Source: Rhododendron vialii (lineage: Eukaryota > Streptophyta > Magnoliopsida > Ericales > Ericaceae). From it: a stretch of 64,000 nt of DNA. The DNA lies in contig NC_080560.1 of assembly GCF_030253575.1 (NCBI RefSeq), positions 40,533,001 to 40,597,000 on the forward strand, written 5' to 3'. The notes beneath the pieces were generated by a model that made no database searches, was not told the origin of the DNA, and was given only the letters and a program-made list of their open reading frames with translations. Made by a program: the position numbers and the translations under genes. Below are positions 9,930 to 20,145 of this stretch, piece after piece (position 1 is the first letter of the stretch; the number at the start of each line of letters is the position of its first letter).

Positions 9930-10260
9930 TCATTAGTACTCGCAAGTTATTCACACTAATGAATAAGTTGTGAATGAGAATGCACAACTTTTTCATTAGT
10001 ATGAATAACTGTGAATGAGTATGCTCTGAACATCCTTGAACAACTGTGAATGAGTATGAACAACTGCCAATGAGTATGCTCTGAACAACTTTAAAATCAT
10101 GTGAACTATATCTAGTTTATACAAATCATGTGAATGAGTATGCTCTGAACATCCTTGTGCTCGATAACTACTGCTAACGCATTTGCTTCAGTTTCCATTG
10201 CTGGTGTTTTCTATGTCCTTTCGTTTTTTATTTTGTTTGACTTTGCTGTTGATTTTGTTT
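9930..10260 (+). repeat. local repeats plus third fragment of the F-box 3' flank
   Basis: The motif gaatgagtatg(ctctgaacatcc) occurs several times between 10010 and 10160. From about 10145 the sequence is again ctctgaacatccttgtgctc ... ttccattgctggtgttttctatg, a third, roughly 110-bp copy of the F-box downstream segment also present at 2060 and 10630. Confidence 0.6.
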
Positions 10261-10292
10261 GTTTTGCATACAAAGCTCTATGTAAAATAGAG

Positions 10293-10306
10293 CCCCCCCC
10301 CCCCCC
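10293..10306 (+). repeat. poly-C tract
   Basis: Fourteen consecutive C residues in an otherwise AT-rich stretch. Confidence 0.8.
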
Positions 10307-10594
10307 GCTTTTTTTCTTGCTTTCACATGGAATTTTTGTTTTGTAGACAAAGATCTGTGTAGAAAAGATTCTGTGTGCGGATCAAAAAAGAAAAGAAAAG
10401 ATTCTGTGTAAATTAAAGTTCCGAATTATTGGGCCTAGTTTCCTTTTGTTGAGCTACGTTATACAATATCAAGAAAAAATCAAATTATATGTAAAAAAAA
10501 AAAGCACAATTTTTGTGCATTTTTTGCATTAACAGGCTTGACCCTCTCAACATACAATCCAGAGTCCCCCTAGTATGTCGGGTTGCATTTCCAG

Positions 10595-11410
10595 GAGGTG
10601 GTCAAACAGTGGTTCAAATGATAGGTTTTGAATGCTCTGAACATCCTTGTGCTCGATCGATAACTAGTGCTAATGCATTTACTTCAGTTTCCATTGCTGG
10701 TGTTTTCTATGTTCTTTTAGTTTTGATTTTGTTTGGCTTTGTAGAAGTCAAGGCGTCAGTCAGTTGAGTCAAACGGGTCTAATGTGTTTGAGTGAACAAG
10801 TGACCCTTGATAGAGCTCAATGGAGGAAAATGATTCATATAGCCGACTCCAATTGATTGGGGCTTAAGGCTCGGTTTGTTTTGGTTTAGGGCGTCCGTCA
10901 GTTGTTGGTGGCTTTTGATTGGAATTTGTTTTGCATTCAGCCCGACTGTATGCAGCCATGTTGTGATGATTTGAACCTGCAGAACTTTTTTTTCTCTTCA
11001 AGGAAATTTGAGATACTTAAACACTTCCTTTTTGTGGCTTTAAGGACACAAATGGCTTGCATACCAGTTTGAAGCAACTTAGTTTGTTTAATTGCTGTCT
11101 TGATGCAATCTAAAGCTATGGTAAAAACACTTCAATCTTTTGATTTTTCAAGTGCAGGCTGGAATTCTGTCCCGTTCATGTACCAGGTTACGTTTGTAGT
11201 TTCATTCTTCCAAGTTAAGGCATGGTTTCTCCATTGGAGACAAAGATTCCTGGCCCGGCCTACTGGCTTGGCTCGTGTCGTGCCTTGGTTTCTTAAATTA
11301 TTTTGGTCAGCTGTTGTTCCTCATTGACGTGTGGCTTTGACCTTCAATGATGGACAACTTCTTTGGCTAAATTGTCCTGTGAGAAGTTCGATCTCATACG
11401 CTAGGATTTA
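10595..11410 (+). repeat. duplicated F-box 3' flank (copy 2), detached from its gene
   Basis: Same orientation and order of blocks as 2035-2655, interrupted by a LINE tail at about 10767-10887. The coding copy that should lie to its left is instead on the opposite strand to its right (12672-13586), so the duplicate was split by an inversion or complex rearrangement. ORFs here (10513-10767, 11100-11327) are not convincing genes. Confidence 0.7.
10767..10887 (+). mobile_element. RTE-type LINE 3' tail with target duplication
   Basis: Carries the conserved end of RTE LINE ORF2 (gagtgaacaagtgaccctt, gatagagctcaatggagg) and the typical ggctcggtttgttttggttt tail. It is flanked by near-identical 17-mers at 10750-10766 and 10888-10904 (aaggcgtcagtcagttg / agggcgtccgtcagttg). 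A severely 5'-truncated insertion. Confidence 0.7.
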
Positions 11411-12480
11411 TAGTCCACTCTGCATCCTGTAGTTGGCTAGTAGCTTCCTTGGAGAAGCTTTGTGTTTCTGACTACTATAAATGGTAAATACATTCAAAAT
11501 TTGACATGTCTTGGCTTTCAGAGGAGTCTTCTTAATTTTCTCATACACAGCAATTCTGGTATTTCAAACCCTCACCGGAAGTTTAGTGAAACTTTTCTGT
11601 TAGTAGTTATGTATGTCACTTGAAGCTTTCTCGGATTTGGCTGTCTCATGCCAATCACTAAACAACTAACTAGAAAGTAAATGACCCAGTAACAAGTTAC
11701 GCGTTATTTGAAAAGAGAAAGTAGAAGCCCGTGAAAGGGGATCCTTTTTGGCATCTCCAATATCCTTCCATACGGTACGTTCATCTGCTACGTTTTTACC
11801 GGTTTTCCTTTCCTCTGGTTGAACTTGCGCGCACAATGCTACAGCATTGCGCCACTGATATGATTTTTTTTCCACCATCAGTGTATATCTGATGCTGGTT
11901 CTTCGCCACAATGACAGACGACATGGAGGAGCATAACTGCCTTCTCCATTAACCAATGAATTCCTTTTTCTCACCCTCATATACTTGTAAACTTCTTGAT
12001 CAATTGGAAAGTTCCTAAAGTGATCAGAAAATTCCCCCAGGTTATTGACCAAAAAGGAGTTGGTCAAGATTGCCACAGAAAAAGGTCGCGGAGCTAGGCC
12101 GAACTTGAAGGTCAGTGTCTAACTTTACACTATACCATAAGGCCTGTTTCTTGAACTGATGGACCTTTAACTTATAAAATTTTGGCTCATTCGTAAGTAT
12201 TTGGGTTTTTAGGAGGTATTAGACTGCAGAATATATAGTCAGAATCTCCTTTCAGAAGAGTGCATAGGTTTCATGAGTGGTTTATCAAAGCTTGAGCATG
12301 TTATTGCTCCGAATGAACCGAATTAACAGGCTGCTGCTGCCTTGTCTAGTTGTTTGGTTTCTGCATTTTTCTGCATAATCTGTCATGCATTTCTTGGAAT
12401 ATTGTCAATTTCAAGAGCTGCAGAATTCCTACTTAACCGCAACGTATCACATTAGCTGTTTATATACAACTTTGTATACA
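11411..12480. other. intergenic DNA; unrecognised minus-strand ORF
   Basis: An uninterrupted 136-codon minus-strand ORF spans 11666-12076. I recognise no domain; it has basic stretches (MRVRKRN, SLWRRTS) but no family signature. It may be a gene relic or chance. Nothing else identified. Confidence 0.3.
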
Positions 12481-12671
12481 GTACAAAACGAAAATTCCAT
12501 ACAAAAGCCACCAGGCCCCCCACCAAAAGGTAGACTGACGCCATGGCTTCTAGTTCTTCTACATAGAGAAAAGAAGAAAAAAAACAGGCCCAACACAAAA
12601 TTTCTGTATACACAAATTTATTTTACACAGAGCTCTGTATACACATATTTTTTTTACGTTCTTTGTTGCCT

Positions 12672-12792
12672 CTAAATGAAATTCCTCTTACCTCCAAAAT
12701 CCCAAAACCTCGACCTGAAAATGGGCGGCCACCCATCACTGTCTTGGCGGCTCACCAACATTGGTGGAATGTCCACACCATTTTCTTGTAAA

Positions 12793-12824
<32 letters not shown>

Positions 12825-13586
12825 ATCATCACCATCACTTTCAGAATCCAACTCCAACCAACCAGCTCCAGTCTCACCCACATCCAAATTCACCACCAAC
12901 GATCCCCTCCTTGCCCCCAGCCAACCCACGACCTCACTTGTCACTCCCCTGCACTTTTTAATCTTAATTTCTACCAAATTAGGACACCCAAATGCAAAAG
13001 CTTTAATCCCCTGATCCGTCACAGGACACCCCTTGATACATAGCTTCTTCAACCCCACACAATTCGAAGCAACATACGAGATTTCTGCATCCCCAATCCT
13101 CGTCTTACTCCTTCCGCATAAAGTTAACTGCTCTAATTTTGGGAAATTCCTGGCTACCGATTCGAGGCCGACACAACTCACGTTCACACCAATTAGGACT
13201 AGTTCCTTAATTCTATTATTACCACAGTGCTTACCGATTAGAATTAGCATGTCGTCGACGTCGATGATGGAGCTGCGGTGGCATCGGATGACGAGCTCGG
13301 TGACGGTGTTGAAGCGGGAAAGCAGGGAGGGGAGGAGGTCCGATTGGGCAGCGCTGAGAGTCAGCCGACGGCGGCTCTGTCCCTCGACTTTCAGCATCTG
13401 TTTGGAGACAAGGGAGGCGTTTTTCCGGTCGCTGGAGCAGAGGAACTTGAAAACATAAGCCAAGCACTCGTCGGGAAGTTCGGAGATATAATCTTGGTTG
13501 CCCATAATACCCTCCTCCTTCTCCAGCGCAAACAGCAGCTCCGATCGGACGTCGGTACAATTTTTAGTTCCGATTCTCCTCGTCAT
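12672..13586 (-). CDS. F-box/LRR protein, VFB/SKIP2-like, internally shortened (copy 2)
   Basis: Single-exon minus-strand gene of 304 residues starting at ATG 13586-13584. The F-box is DYISELPDECLAYVFKFL ... LVSKQML, followed by TELVIRCHRSS. It then jumps to KELVLIGVNVSC, the TLCGRSKTRIGDAEIS repeat, CIKGCPVTDQGIKAFAFG, NLVEIKIKKCRGVTSEVV and a Gly-rich tail (11 consecutive Gly). As in the plus-strand copy, about 200 residues of central LRRs of SKIP2/VFB are missing at the same junction, so the deletion predates the duplication. SKIP2-like proteins bind SKP1/ASK and act in SCF E3 ligases; the shorter LRR would narrow substrate binding. No disabling mutation is seen. Confidence 0.85.
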
Positions 13587-13673
13587 TTCCTCTTTCGTAT
13601 CTCAGTTTTCTTCTTACCACAATGAGGGAGAGAGAGAGAGAGTCTTACAAGGGAAGTGAGAGAGGATATTACT

Positions 13674-13683
13674 CCAATATACT
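13674..13683 (-). promoter_or_regulatory. candidate TATA region of F-box copy 2
   Basis: On the minus strand agtatattgg lies about 90 bp before the ATG and is followed by a ctctctc leader. Spacing and motif resemble copy 1. Confidence 0.35.
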
Positions 13684-13739
13684 CTACTAGAAAGTAGGAA
13701 GGATTCCAAGAAACCGTCGTTCCAGTATCGTTGAATCTA

Positions 13740-14490
13740 TTTTAAATTCGGAGTTTCCTCGGCGGGAGTGTTTTGCTGTGCCCAAGGCACGGCCACGGGC
13801 CACCACCCGGCTGTGCCTAATATATGGCATCGTTCCGGTCCAAAAATATGATCCGAACCGTTCACTATATAGAGTTTAATGAGCAGACACAGATGAAGAA
13901 AACCAAGCCAATCAAATTATCAATAACTCAGTAAACAAACTGAATTTCGGGATGTTAATAAATGTCTGTAAAATTACACTACTTTGGACAAATATGGTTT
14001 GGTTACTAAGTTGCGGATATACGATGCATTTTGATTTTTTGTAAAAATTTTGTTGTAAATATCAAGTTCTAAATAATGAACAGTTTAGATCTTATTTTTA
14101 GACTCAAGACGATGCCCGTTTTTTGGGAGCAGAAGACTCCCCAATTCCCGGGTAGGAGGTTCTACTGCAGCCTTGCCGTTGAGGTTTTACTCACTTTCTT
14201 TCAGCAATCTAATGCGTTCCACGTCACTATGTTTACACAACGTGCATTCCACTCAACCGCTCAGATAAAATGAGAATAAGGCAAGGCAAGTATCACAATC
14301 GCATAGTCAAAAATGCTAAGTTTTTAAAACTAACAATATTAGTGTAAAATATGGCTGATAATACTATAATTAAACTTAGCAATCTTTTTAAAAATAATCA
14401 AATTTTGAACTTTAAATAACTAAAACTAGCAACATTTTGCTAATAACCAAATTTAATGAATCTCATATTCTCAATTAAATATATACATCA
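13740..14490. other. intergenic DNA with MITE-like relic
   Basis: Around 13770-13890 the sequence contains ctgtgcccaaggcacggcc and atgatccgaaccgttcacta, resembling one arm of the fold-back elements elsewhere in the window. No gene recognised. Confidence 0.35.
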
Positions 14491-14494
14491 TTAC

Positions 14495-14900
14495 AAAAAA
14501 AATGTTCTATCTCTTCCATTTTCTCCCTTCTCTCTTTTTCTTTTTCAACAATGTTTTCAAAAAAAATATTTTACTTAAAACTTTATTTTTAAAAACTGTT
14601 TTCCCCCAAAAATTGTTTTTAACTGTTTTTAAAAACATTTTTATACACAAAAAAATTGTTCTTTTTAAAAAAAAAATTGTTTTGTTTAAGAAAATATATT
14701 TTTTCAAAACATTTTCTTATATAAAAACTATTTTTTCAAAAACTGTAGTTACCCAAGAGTTTTTTTTCTTCTTAAAACTGTTTTTCTTTTTTTTAAAAAT
14801 TTGAAAAAAGCTCATTATTTTATATATCTAATAAATAGTGATAGTCTCAAAATTATTTTTGAAAAAAACTATTTCTAAGTTCACAGTTATTAATTTTTTT
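14495..14900. repeat. low-complexity A/T tract with repeated aaaactgttttt
   Basis: Dense alternation of poly-A and poly-T with repeated short palindromic units (aaaaactgttttt, aaaattgttttt). ORFs on both strands here are a by-product of the composition. Confidence 0.6.
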
Positions 14901-15039
14901 GTAATTTAAAAAGATAATGTGGCAACTTTTAGTTATTTAATTTTGATTATGCCATTGTGGATTTTTACATTACTAATCTTAGCAATATCTTAAATGGATA
15001 ATTAAAAGTTGATGTGACAACTTTTAGTTGAGGTGGATG

Positions 15040-15390
15040 TGTGGTAAGACTAGACGAGACAAGATTAGAAATGAAACAGTTCATGAGATAGTAGGTGTAG
15101 CACCTATAGAGGAGAAGTTGAGGGAAATAGGCTAAGGTGGTTTGGACATATCTACAATAGACTAGAAGATCCAGTAGTTAAGAGAGCGGATAGGATAGCT
15201 CTAGGTAGCAATGTTATGGGGAGGAGTAGACTTAAATTGACATTAGATGCTGTAGTGTGCAAATATATGAGTATAATGGGTCTGTGTGAACAAGTGACTC
15301 TTGACAGAGCTCAATGGAGGAAACGAATTCATGTAGCCAACCCTAAGTGATTGAGACGTAAGACTCGATTTGGTTTGGTTTGGTTATTTT
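15040..15390 (+). pseudogene. RTE-type LINE ORF2 3' end
   Basis: Translates, with frame breaks, into the end of an RTE LINE ORF2: IRNETVHEIVGVAPIEEKL, RWFGHIYNRLEDPVVKRAD, GRSRLKLTLDAVV and VTLDRAQWRKRIHVANPK then stop. The tail is the simple repeat ggtttggtttggtt. It is a 5'-truncated dead copy; relatives of its last 100 bp are at 10767 and 38900. Confidence 0.8.
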
Positions 15391-15840
15391 TTATTATAGC
15401 ATTGTGGATGCCCAGGCATGACAACCACATTGTGTTTAATCTTATATTTATCTAATAAAACACAAGGGTGTTTAAGAATATTTCTTCTTAATGGTTTAGA
15501 TTTCTTCCTGACACAAATTTTATCTACACATACAAACAAATTCAACGGTCCAGATTTCTTCACCTTTCACATACAAACCAATGGCAATTTAGTAAAAATA
15601 AATGGGATTTGAGGGCTGAGATTGAAACAATCCAAGGTTAGCATTGATTTGGGAATAGAGAATTAATTTTGAGCTCCCATCCCCACACCCCACACGTTTC
15701 TCTCCTCCTCTTTCTCCCTCTAGATTATCTCTCTCCCCCCATCTGCTCTCTCTTTCTAGCAACCTAGTCTCCAACGACCTTCAACGAAGCAACCTAGTCA
15801 TCGTCTTCGATGACCCTTCGAGTAAATTGACTCTACACAT
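15391..15840. other. intergenic DNA, nothing identified
   Basis: No gene or repeat recognised; a tctctcccccc-rich stretch lies at 15695-15755. Confidence 0.4.
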
Positions 15841-15849
15841 CACAACCCA

Positions 15850-16260
15850 GTCATCCAAATCACCCCTCCTACTTGTACAAGGCCATTTAAAAGCCGTGAG
15901 GACGGGCTAAAGTGCATAGGAATTTCACAATTAAGCGTGTTTATCCTGGAGTAGTCTAGGGATGGGTGACCTACTGGGAAGGATATGGGATTTAGGCGTC
16001 TAAAGCGGACAATATTGTACAAAGATGGAGCGGTTCGTTACAAATGGTATCAGAGCCCCGCCTTGGGCAAAGTGGTGGTAGGATGCGCTCTGCTGCCACA
16101 GACCCCATGGGAGGTTGCTGGGCCTGTGCAACGAGGACGTTGCATGTCTAGGGGGGGTAGATTGTGACACCCTGCTTTCCGGTAATTCTCTTTCGTGCTA
16201 CTAAGAAGAGGATCACATACTACACACTAATGAATCGATTTAGTGTTTGAGCCACTACCT
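15850..16260 (+). mobile_element. Cassandra-like TRIM retrotransposon (truncated)
   Basis: The left LTR contains a block at about 15929-15980 (ttaagcgtgt, gagtagtctagggatgggtg, acctactgggaag) that matches the 3' half of plant 5S rRNA. That is the diagnostic feature of Cassandra TRIMs. The LTR ends near 16042 and is followed at once by a tRNA-Met primer-binding site, tggtatcagagc. A 120-bp non-coding interior with a purine tract (ctagggggggtagat) leads into a second LTR start, tgtgacaccctgc, at about 16166. Both LTRs look truncated and no protein is encoded, as expected for TRIMs. Confidence 0.75.
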
Positions 16261-16392
16261 AGCAAGTGCCATAGGCCAATTCCAACAGGAGTGCGTAGTG
16301 CCGTAGGCACGGGCAAACACTAGTAGTATAATAACTTTGCATTCTCCTTCAAATTGTCCATTTTGGAACAATTTTAGGCATCGCTCTACTAA

Positions 16393-16627
16393 GGCCCCGT
16401 TCCGGAACGTAGAATAAGTCCTTATTTTTTAAGAAGGCAATTTCAAGCTCAAAAATAATAGATTTATTAAAATTTAAAAATATGCAATATGGATCTTATT
16501 TGAAAGATCTCGATGAGATCTTTTATACGGTGCAAAAAAAAAATTTTTTTTTTTATTTACACTATTTTTGAGTTTGAAAATATGAAATAAGTACTTATTT
16601 TTTAAGAAGGTGTTCTGGAACGGAGCC
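16393..16627. mobile_element. Tourist-like MITE
   Basis: About 235 bp, TAA on both sides, termini ggccccgttccggaac and gttctggaacggagcc, with internal aataagtacttattttttaag and gatctcgatgagatctt. Same family as 6695 (outer) and 46100. Confidence 0.8.
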
Positions 16628-16714
16628 TAAGCCTTCTTATTCAATAAATGTTTATTTTACAATTTTGAAAGGAGAAATAAGAACCCCTGTTCTACTAAAA
16701 GTTCTTAAGAAATA

Positions 16715-16929
16715 TTCCCTCCGTCCTTAAATAAGTGTCCGACGTGTAAATCTAGGTCTTCAAAAAGATGCATTTGTTTCGTTAAAAAAATTAAATTTTT
16801 TTCACAAATCAATAGATAGCAACGAGTTCTATTAGATTGTGAAAAAAAAATTAATTTTTCAATGAAAAACATGTATATTTTGTAAGGCCTAGTTTTACGT
16901 GCCGGACACTTATTTAGGGACGAAGGGAG
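16715..16929. mobile_element. Stowaway-like MITE
   Basis: Termini ttccctccgtccttaaataa and cttatttagggacgaaggga are inverted repeats flanked by TA. About 215 bp with a long palindromic interior. Confidence 0.75.
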
Positions 16930-17290
16930 TAAGTATTTATCCGGTATGTCATTTTTTATTGCTTAAATCTTTTAATATAGATCTCAAAAAATATGCAATA
17001 TAGATCTTGTTTATATCTCAATTAATTCTATTATAGAAAGTTTCCAAAATCATAAAATCTATTATAAATTGAAAGATATAAACGATAAAAAAACGTTAGA
17101 GATTTTGATACGTAGAAATAACAACCTCATATGAAGACAAATCATGACAATAGAGCACATTCCCAATGATCAAATAAAATAACTCTAAAAGCATACTAAT
17201 TGGAATTTGTATTTTATTTTGCATTACATTTTTTAAAAGACGTACACCTGTTAACAATTATGACCAAAATTAAAAAAGAAAACCAATTTA

Positions 17291-17931
17291 GGCTCCATTC
17301 TTTTAACCTTAACTTAAACTTAAACTTAATATAAGAATTTTGTCCTTATTTGAAATTTTTTTCGCATTTGTTAATTTTGCGCTAAACTTTTATCAGCTAT
17401 TGATTTGTCTCGACAAGAGGAATCGAAAAAATAAAATTTCTTTACTTTTATCCAAGTATTTTGAGAAATAACTACTTTTTCAGACTTTTTGCGCTAAAAA
17501 TTTGTTATTTCTCAAAATACTTGGGTAAAAGTGAAAATGACTTTTTGCGCTAAAAAGTGGTTCTTTCTCAAAACACTTGGGTAAAAGTGAATTTTTTTTA
17601 CTTTTCTCATTCGTTTTGTCGAGACGAATCAATAACCCACAAAAATTTGACGCAAAATTAACAAATGTAAAAAAAAATTAAATAAAAACAAAATTTTCAA
17701 ATTAAATTTAAATTTAGGTTAAGGCTAAGGCTCTATTTGGAACATAGGAAAAGGAAAGGAAAATAAAAAAAGAAGGAAAATGAGAGGAAAAATTTAGTAT
17801 TCACTCTACTTGAAATGTTTATTTTCTTTACATTTTTTCTTCAAACCAAACAATGGAAAAGAAATTTTTTAATTTTTTTTAATTTTCCTTTCATTTCCAT
17901 ATGTTTCAAACAGAGCCTAAAAGAATGGTCC
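17291..17931. mobile_element. Tourist-like MITE split by a later MITE
   Basis: The left end ggctccattcttttaacctt is mirrored by ggttaaggc at about 17718-17725 and, after the nested element, by aagaatggtcc at 17921. Internal arms gtctcgacaagaggaatc / tcgtctcgacaaaac-type repeats span the rest. The right terminus is thus divided by the 189-bp element at 17729. Confidence 0.6.
17729..17917. mobile_element. Tourist-like MITE nested in another MITE
   Basis: About 189 bp with termini ggctctatttggaacata and tatgtttcaaacagagcc, flanked by TAA on both sides. It sits inside the right terminal repeat of the 17291 element. Confidence 0.75.
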
Positions 17932-18230
17932 CTCAGGCTATCCTTTGCGCCCCACGCTCTCTTCCTTGTCTCTTCTTCTCCACAGCTAGGGCTGAGCTCT
18001 TCTGCCCAAATTGCACGCTCTCACTGGTCAATGCTCTCTGGAACAACAGCCCTGCCTAGGAGAGAGCGAGCACAAGATCAATTTCCGGCGCCACACCCAT
18101 CTGTGACAACAGCCTTCGATTCGTCGTCGTTTCCCGCGAGAGGGAAAAGATCTTCAGCTTAAGGCCCTCTCTTCTCTCCCTCTCTCCCTCTATATGTGTG
18201 TATGTATGTATGCTATAATTATACGGGAAA

Positions 18231-19346
18231 ATGGAGAAGAATCAAAGTGGGGTTTACGAGAGCTACGTGGTGGTCCACAACATAGCCAAGAGGCACAACG
18301 TGGGTACCTTAGCTCGCAGCGCTACGGCGTTCGGCGTGTCGGAGCTGATTCTCGTGGGCCGCCGCGACTTCAACGCCTTCGGCAGCCACGGCTCCACCTC
18401 TCACCTCCGCTTCCGCCACTTCCACTCTCTCTCCGACGCCCGCCTCTTCCTCAAGGTCCTCTCTCTCTCTAAACCCCTCCCTTTCTTCTGTTATTATTTA
18501 GGGTTTTGAAATGTATTGCTTTCGCTTGTCGGCCCCTTCTTCAATGATCAGAAGTATTATTCCCTATAACTTGTCAAAAACATTAGTCACGCAAAAATTG
18601 CTCCCTCCATACCAAGAAGATTGTCTAGTCTGGAAAACCAGGACTTGACAAATTATATTTTTTTTAAAAGAAAAATTCTAATTTCTTTTTTGATAAATTA
18701 AAATAACTCAATTGATGTCTAATAATTAGCAGGCAAAAAGTTTGGATTTTTCTTGACAAAAAATACTATTCTTAGGTCCTTGTTGGGACGGAGGCAGTAT
18801 AATGTATAATGGTGGTTGGATTATATATAATCTCGAAAAGATTTCAATGATGCAAAGGAACCAAGTTTTAGCAATATGATGTTTAACATGATTGAGGTTC
18901 TCGACGAGTTCTAAAACATGGAAGCGTTTTTTAATTATCAAAGCGGTTCTGGGCCAAATTGGACGGCCAGTTCTATTTTGGGACTCAAGAGGATCTGTTT
19001 CCTTCTTGTATAAGCAAATGAGGTGTTTGTGGAAATTTGCAGGAAAGAGACTGTGATATATGCGGGGTAGAGATTACGGACAATGCTGTTGCAGTGAATC
19101 AACATCCTTTTAACAAGAGCACTGCTTTCCTCCTCGGCAATGAGGTGTTTGACTAGAACTAATTCTTTTCACCTTGAAAGTGTTATAAACGGATGATTTT
19201 TCGTATTTATGGGATTTATATGTTCATCCTAATTTTAAACAGCCTGATCTAATCTTTTGTCAAATTACTTACTCAAGATGCTAGCTTAAGGAGGAATTGT
19301 GTCTTGTAGATTCAAACATGATGAAGGCGTGGTGTGTGTGTGTGTG

Positions 19347-19389
<43 letters not shown>

Positions 19390-20099
19390 TTTTCAAATGA
19401 GATAAGGACCTCTCCATTTCTTCCATTTTCCATTCGAATTACGATGATCCGAGCCGCTCAATGTGTTTAGAACGTGATTTTAAGAGTACCCATGATGAAT
19501 CAGCAAAAAAAAATGACCGGGAAGGGTTTCATTCGAGTAGTTTTTATTTGAACCGTTCGATAAAAAACAAACAAAAACTGCTTGGATGAAGCATTTCCGG
19601 TCATTTTTTTTTACTGATTTCTCGCGGGTAACCTTAAAATCACATTCTGAACATATTGAGCGGCTTGGATCATCAAAATTCTATCGAGAAAGGGAGGTCC
19701 TTATTTTATTAAGTTAAGGTGGTCCTTAGGAGAATGAGAATATATATATATATATATACGGGGCGGTTCTGGGGACACTTAAAAAAACCCTCCAAATCTA
19801 AATCTCATAGTTTCCGATCAAATTTTATGATCCGAGCAGGTCAATGTGTTCAGAACGTGATTTTAAGGGTGCTCACGAGAAACTAGCAAAAAAACTAACC
19901 GGGAAGGGCTTGATTTGAGCAGTTTTTTATTGAACAGTTCAATAAAAAACTGTTCGGATGAAGCCCTTTCCGGTCATTTTTTTTGGTGATTTCTCGCGAG
20001 TACCCTTAAAATCACGTTCTGATTACATTGAGCAGTTCGGATCATCAAAATTCGATCGGGAACTTGGGGGGATTTTTTTAAATGTCCCCGGAACCGCCC

Positions 20100-20145
<46 letters not shown>

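Noticed and set aside
11666-12076. 136-codon minus-strand ORF as a gene
   Set aside because: Uninterrupted but with no family signature, promoter or splice context that I could support; noted only as intergenic.
12676-13625. Plus-strand ORFs rich in Pro or His opposite F-box copy 2
   Set aside because: Antisense of the Gly-rich and F-box coding regions of the minus-strand gene.
18194-18472. Second plus-strand frame over SpoU exon 1
   Set aside because: Arg/Pro-rich frame-shifted reading of exon 1; the other frame carries the SpoU motifs.
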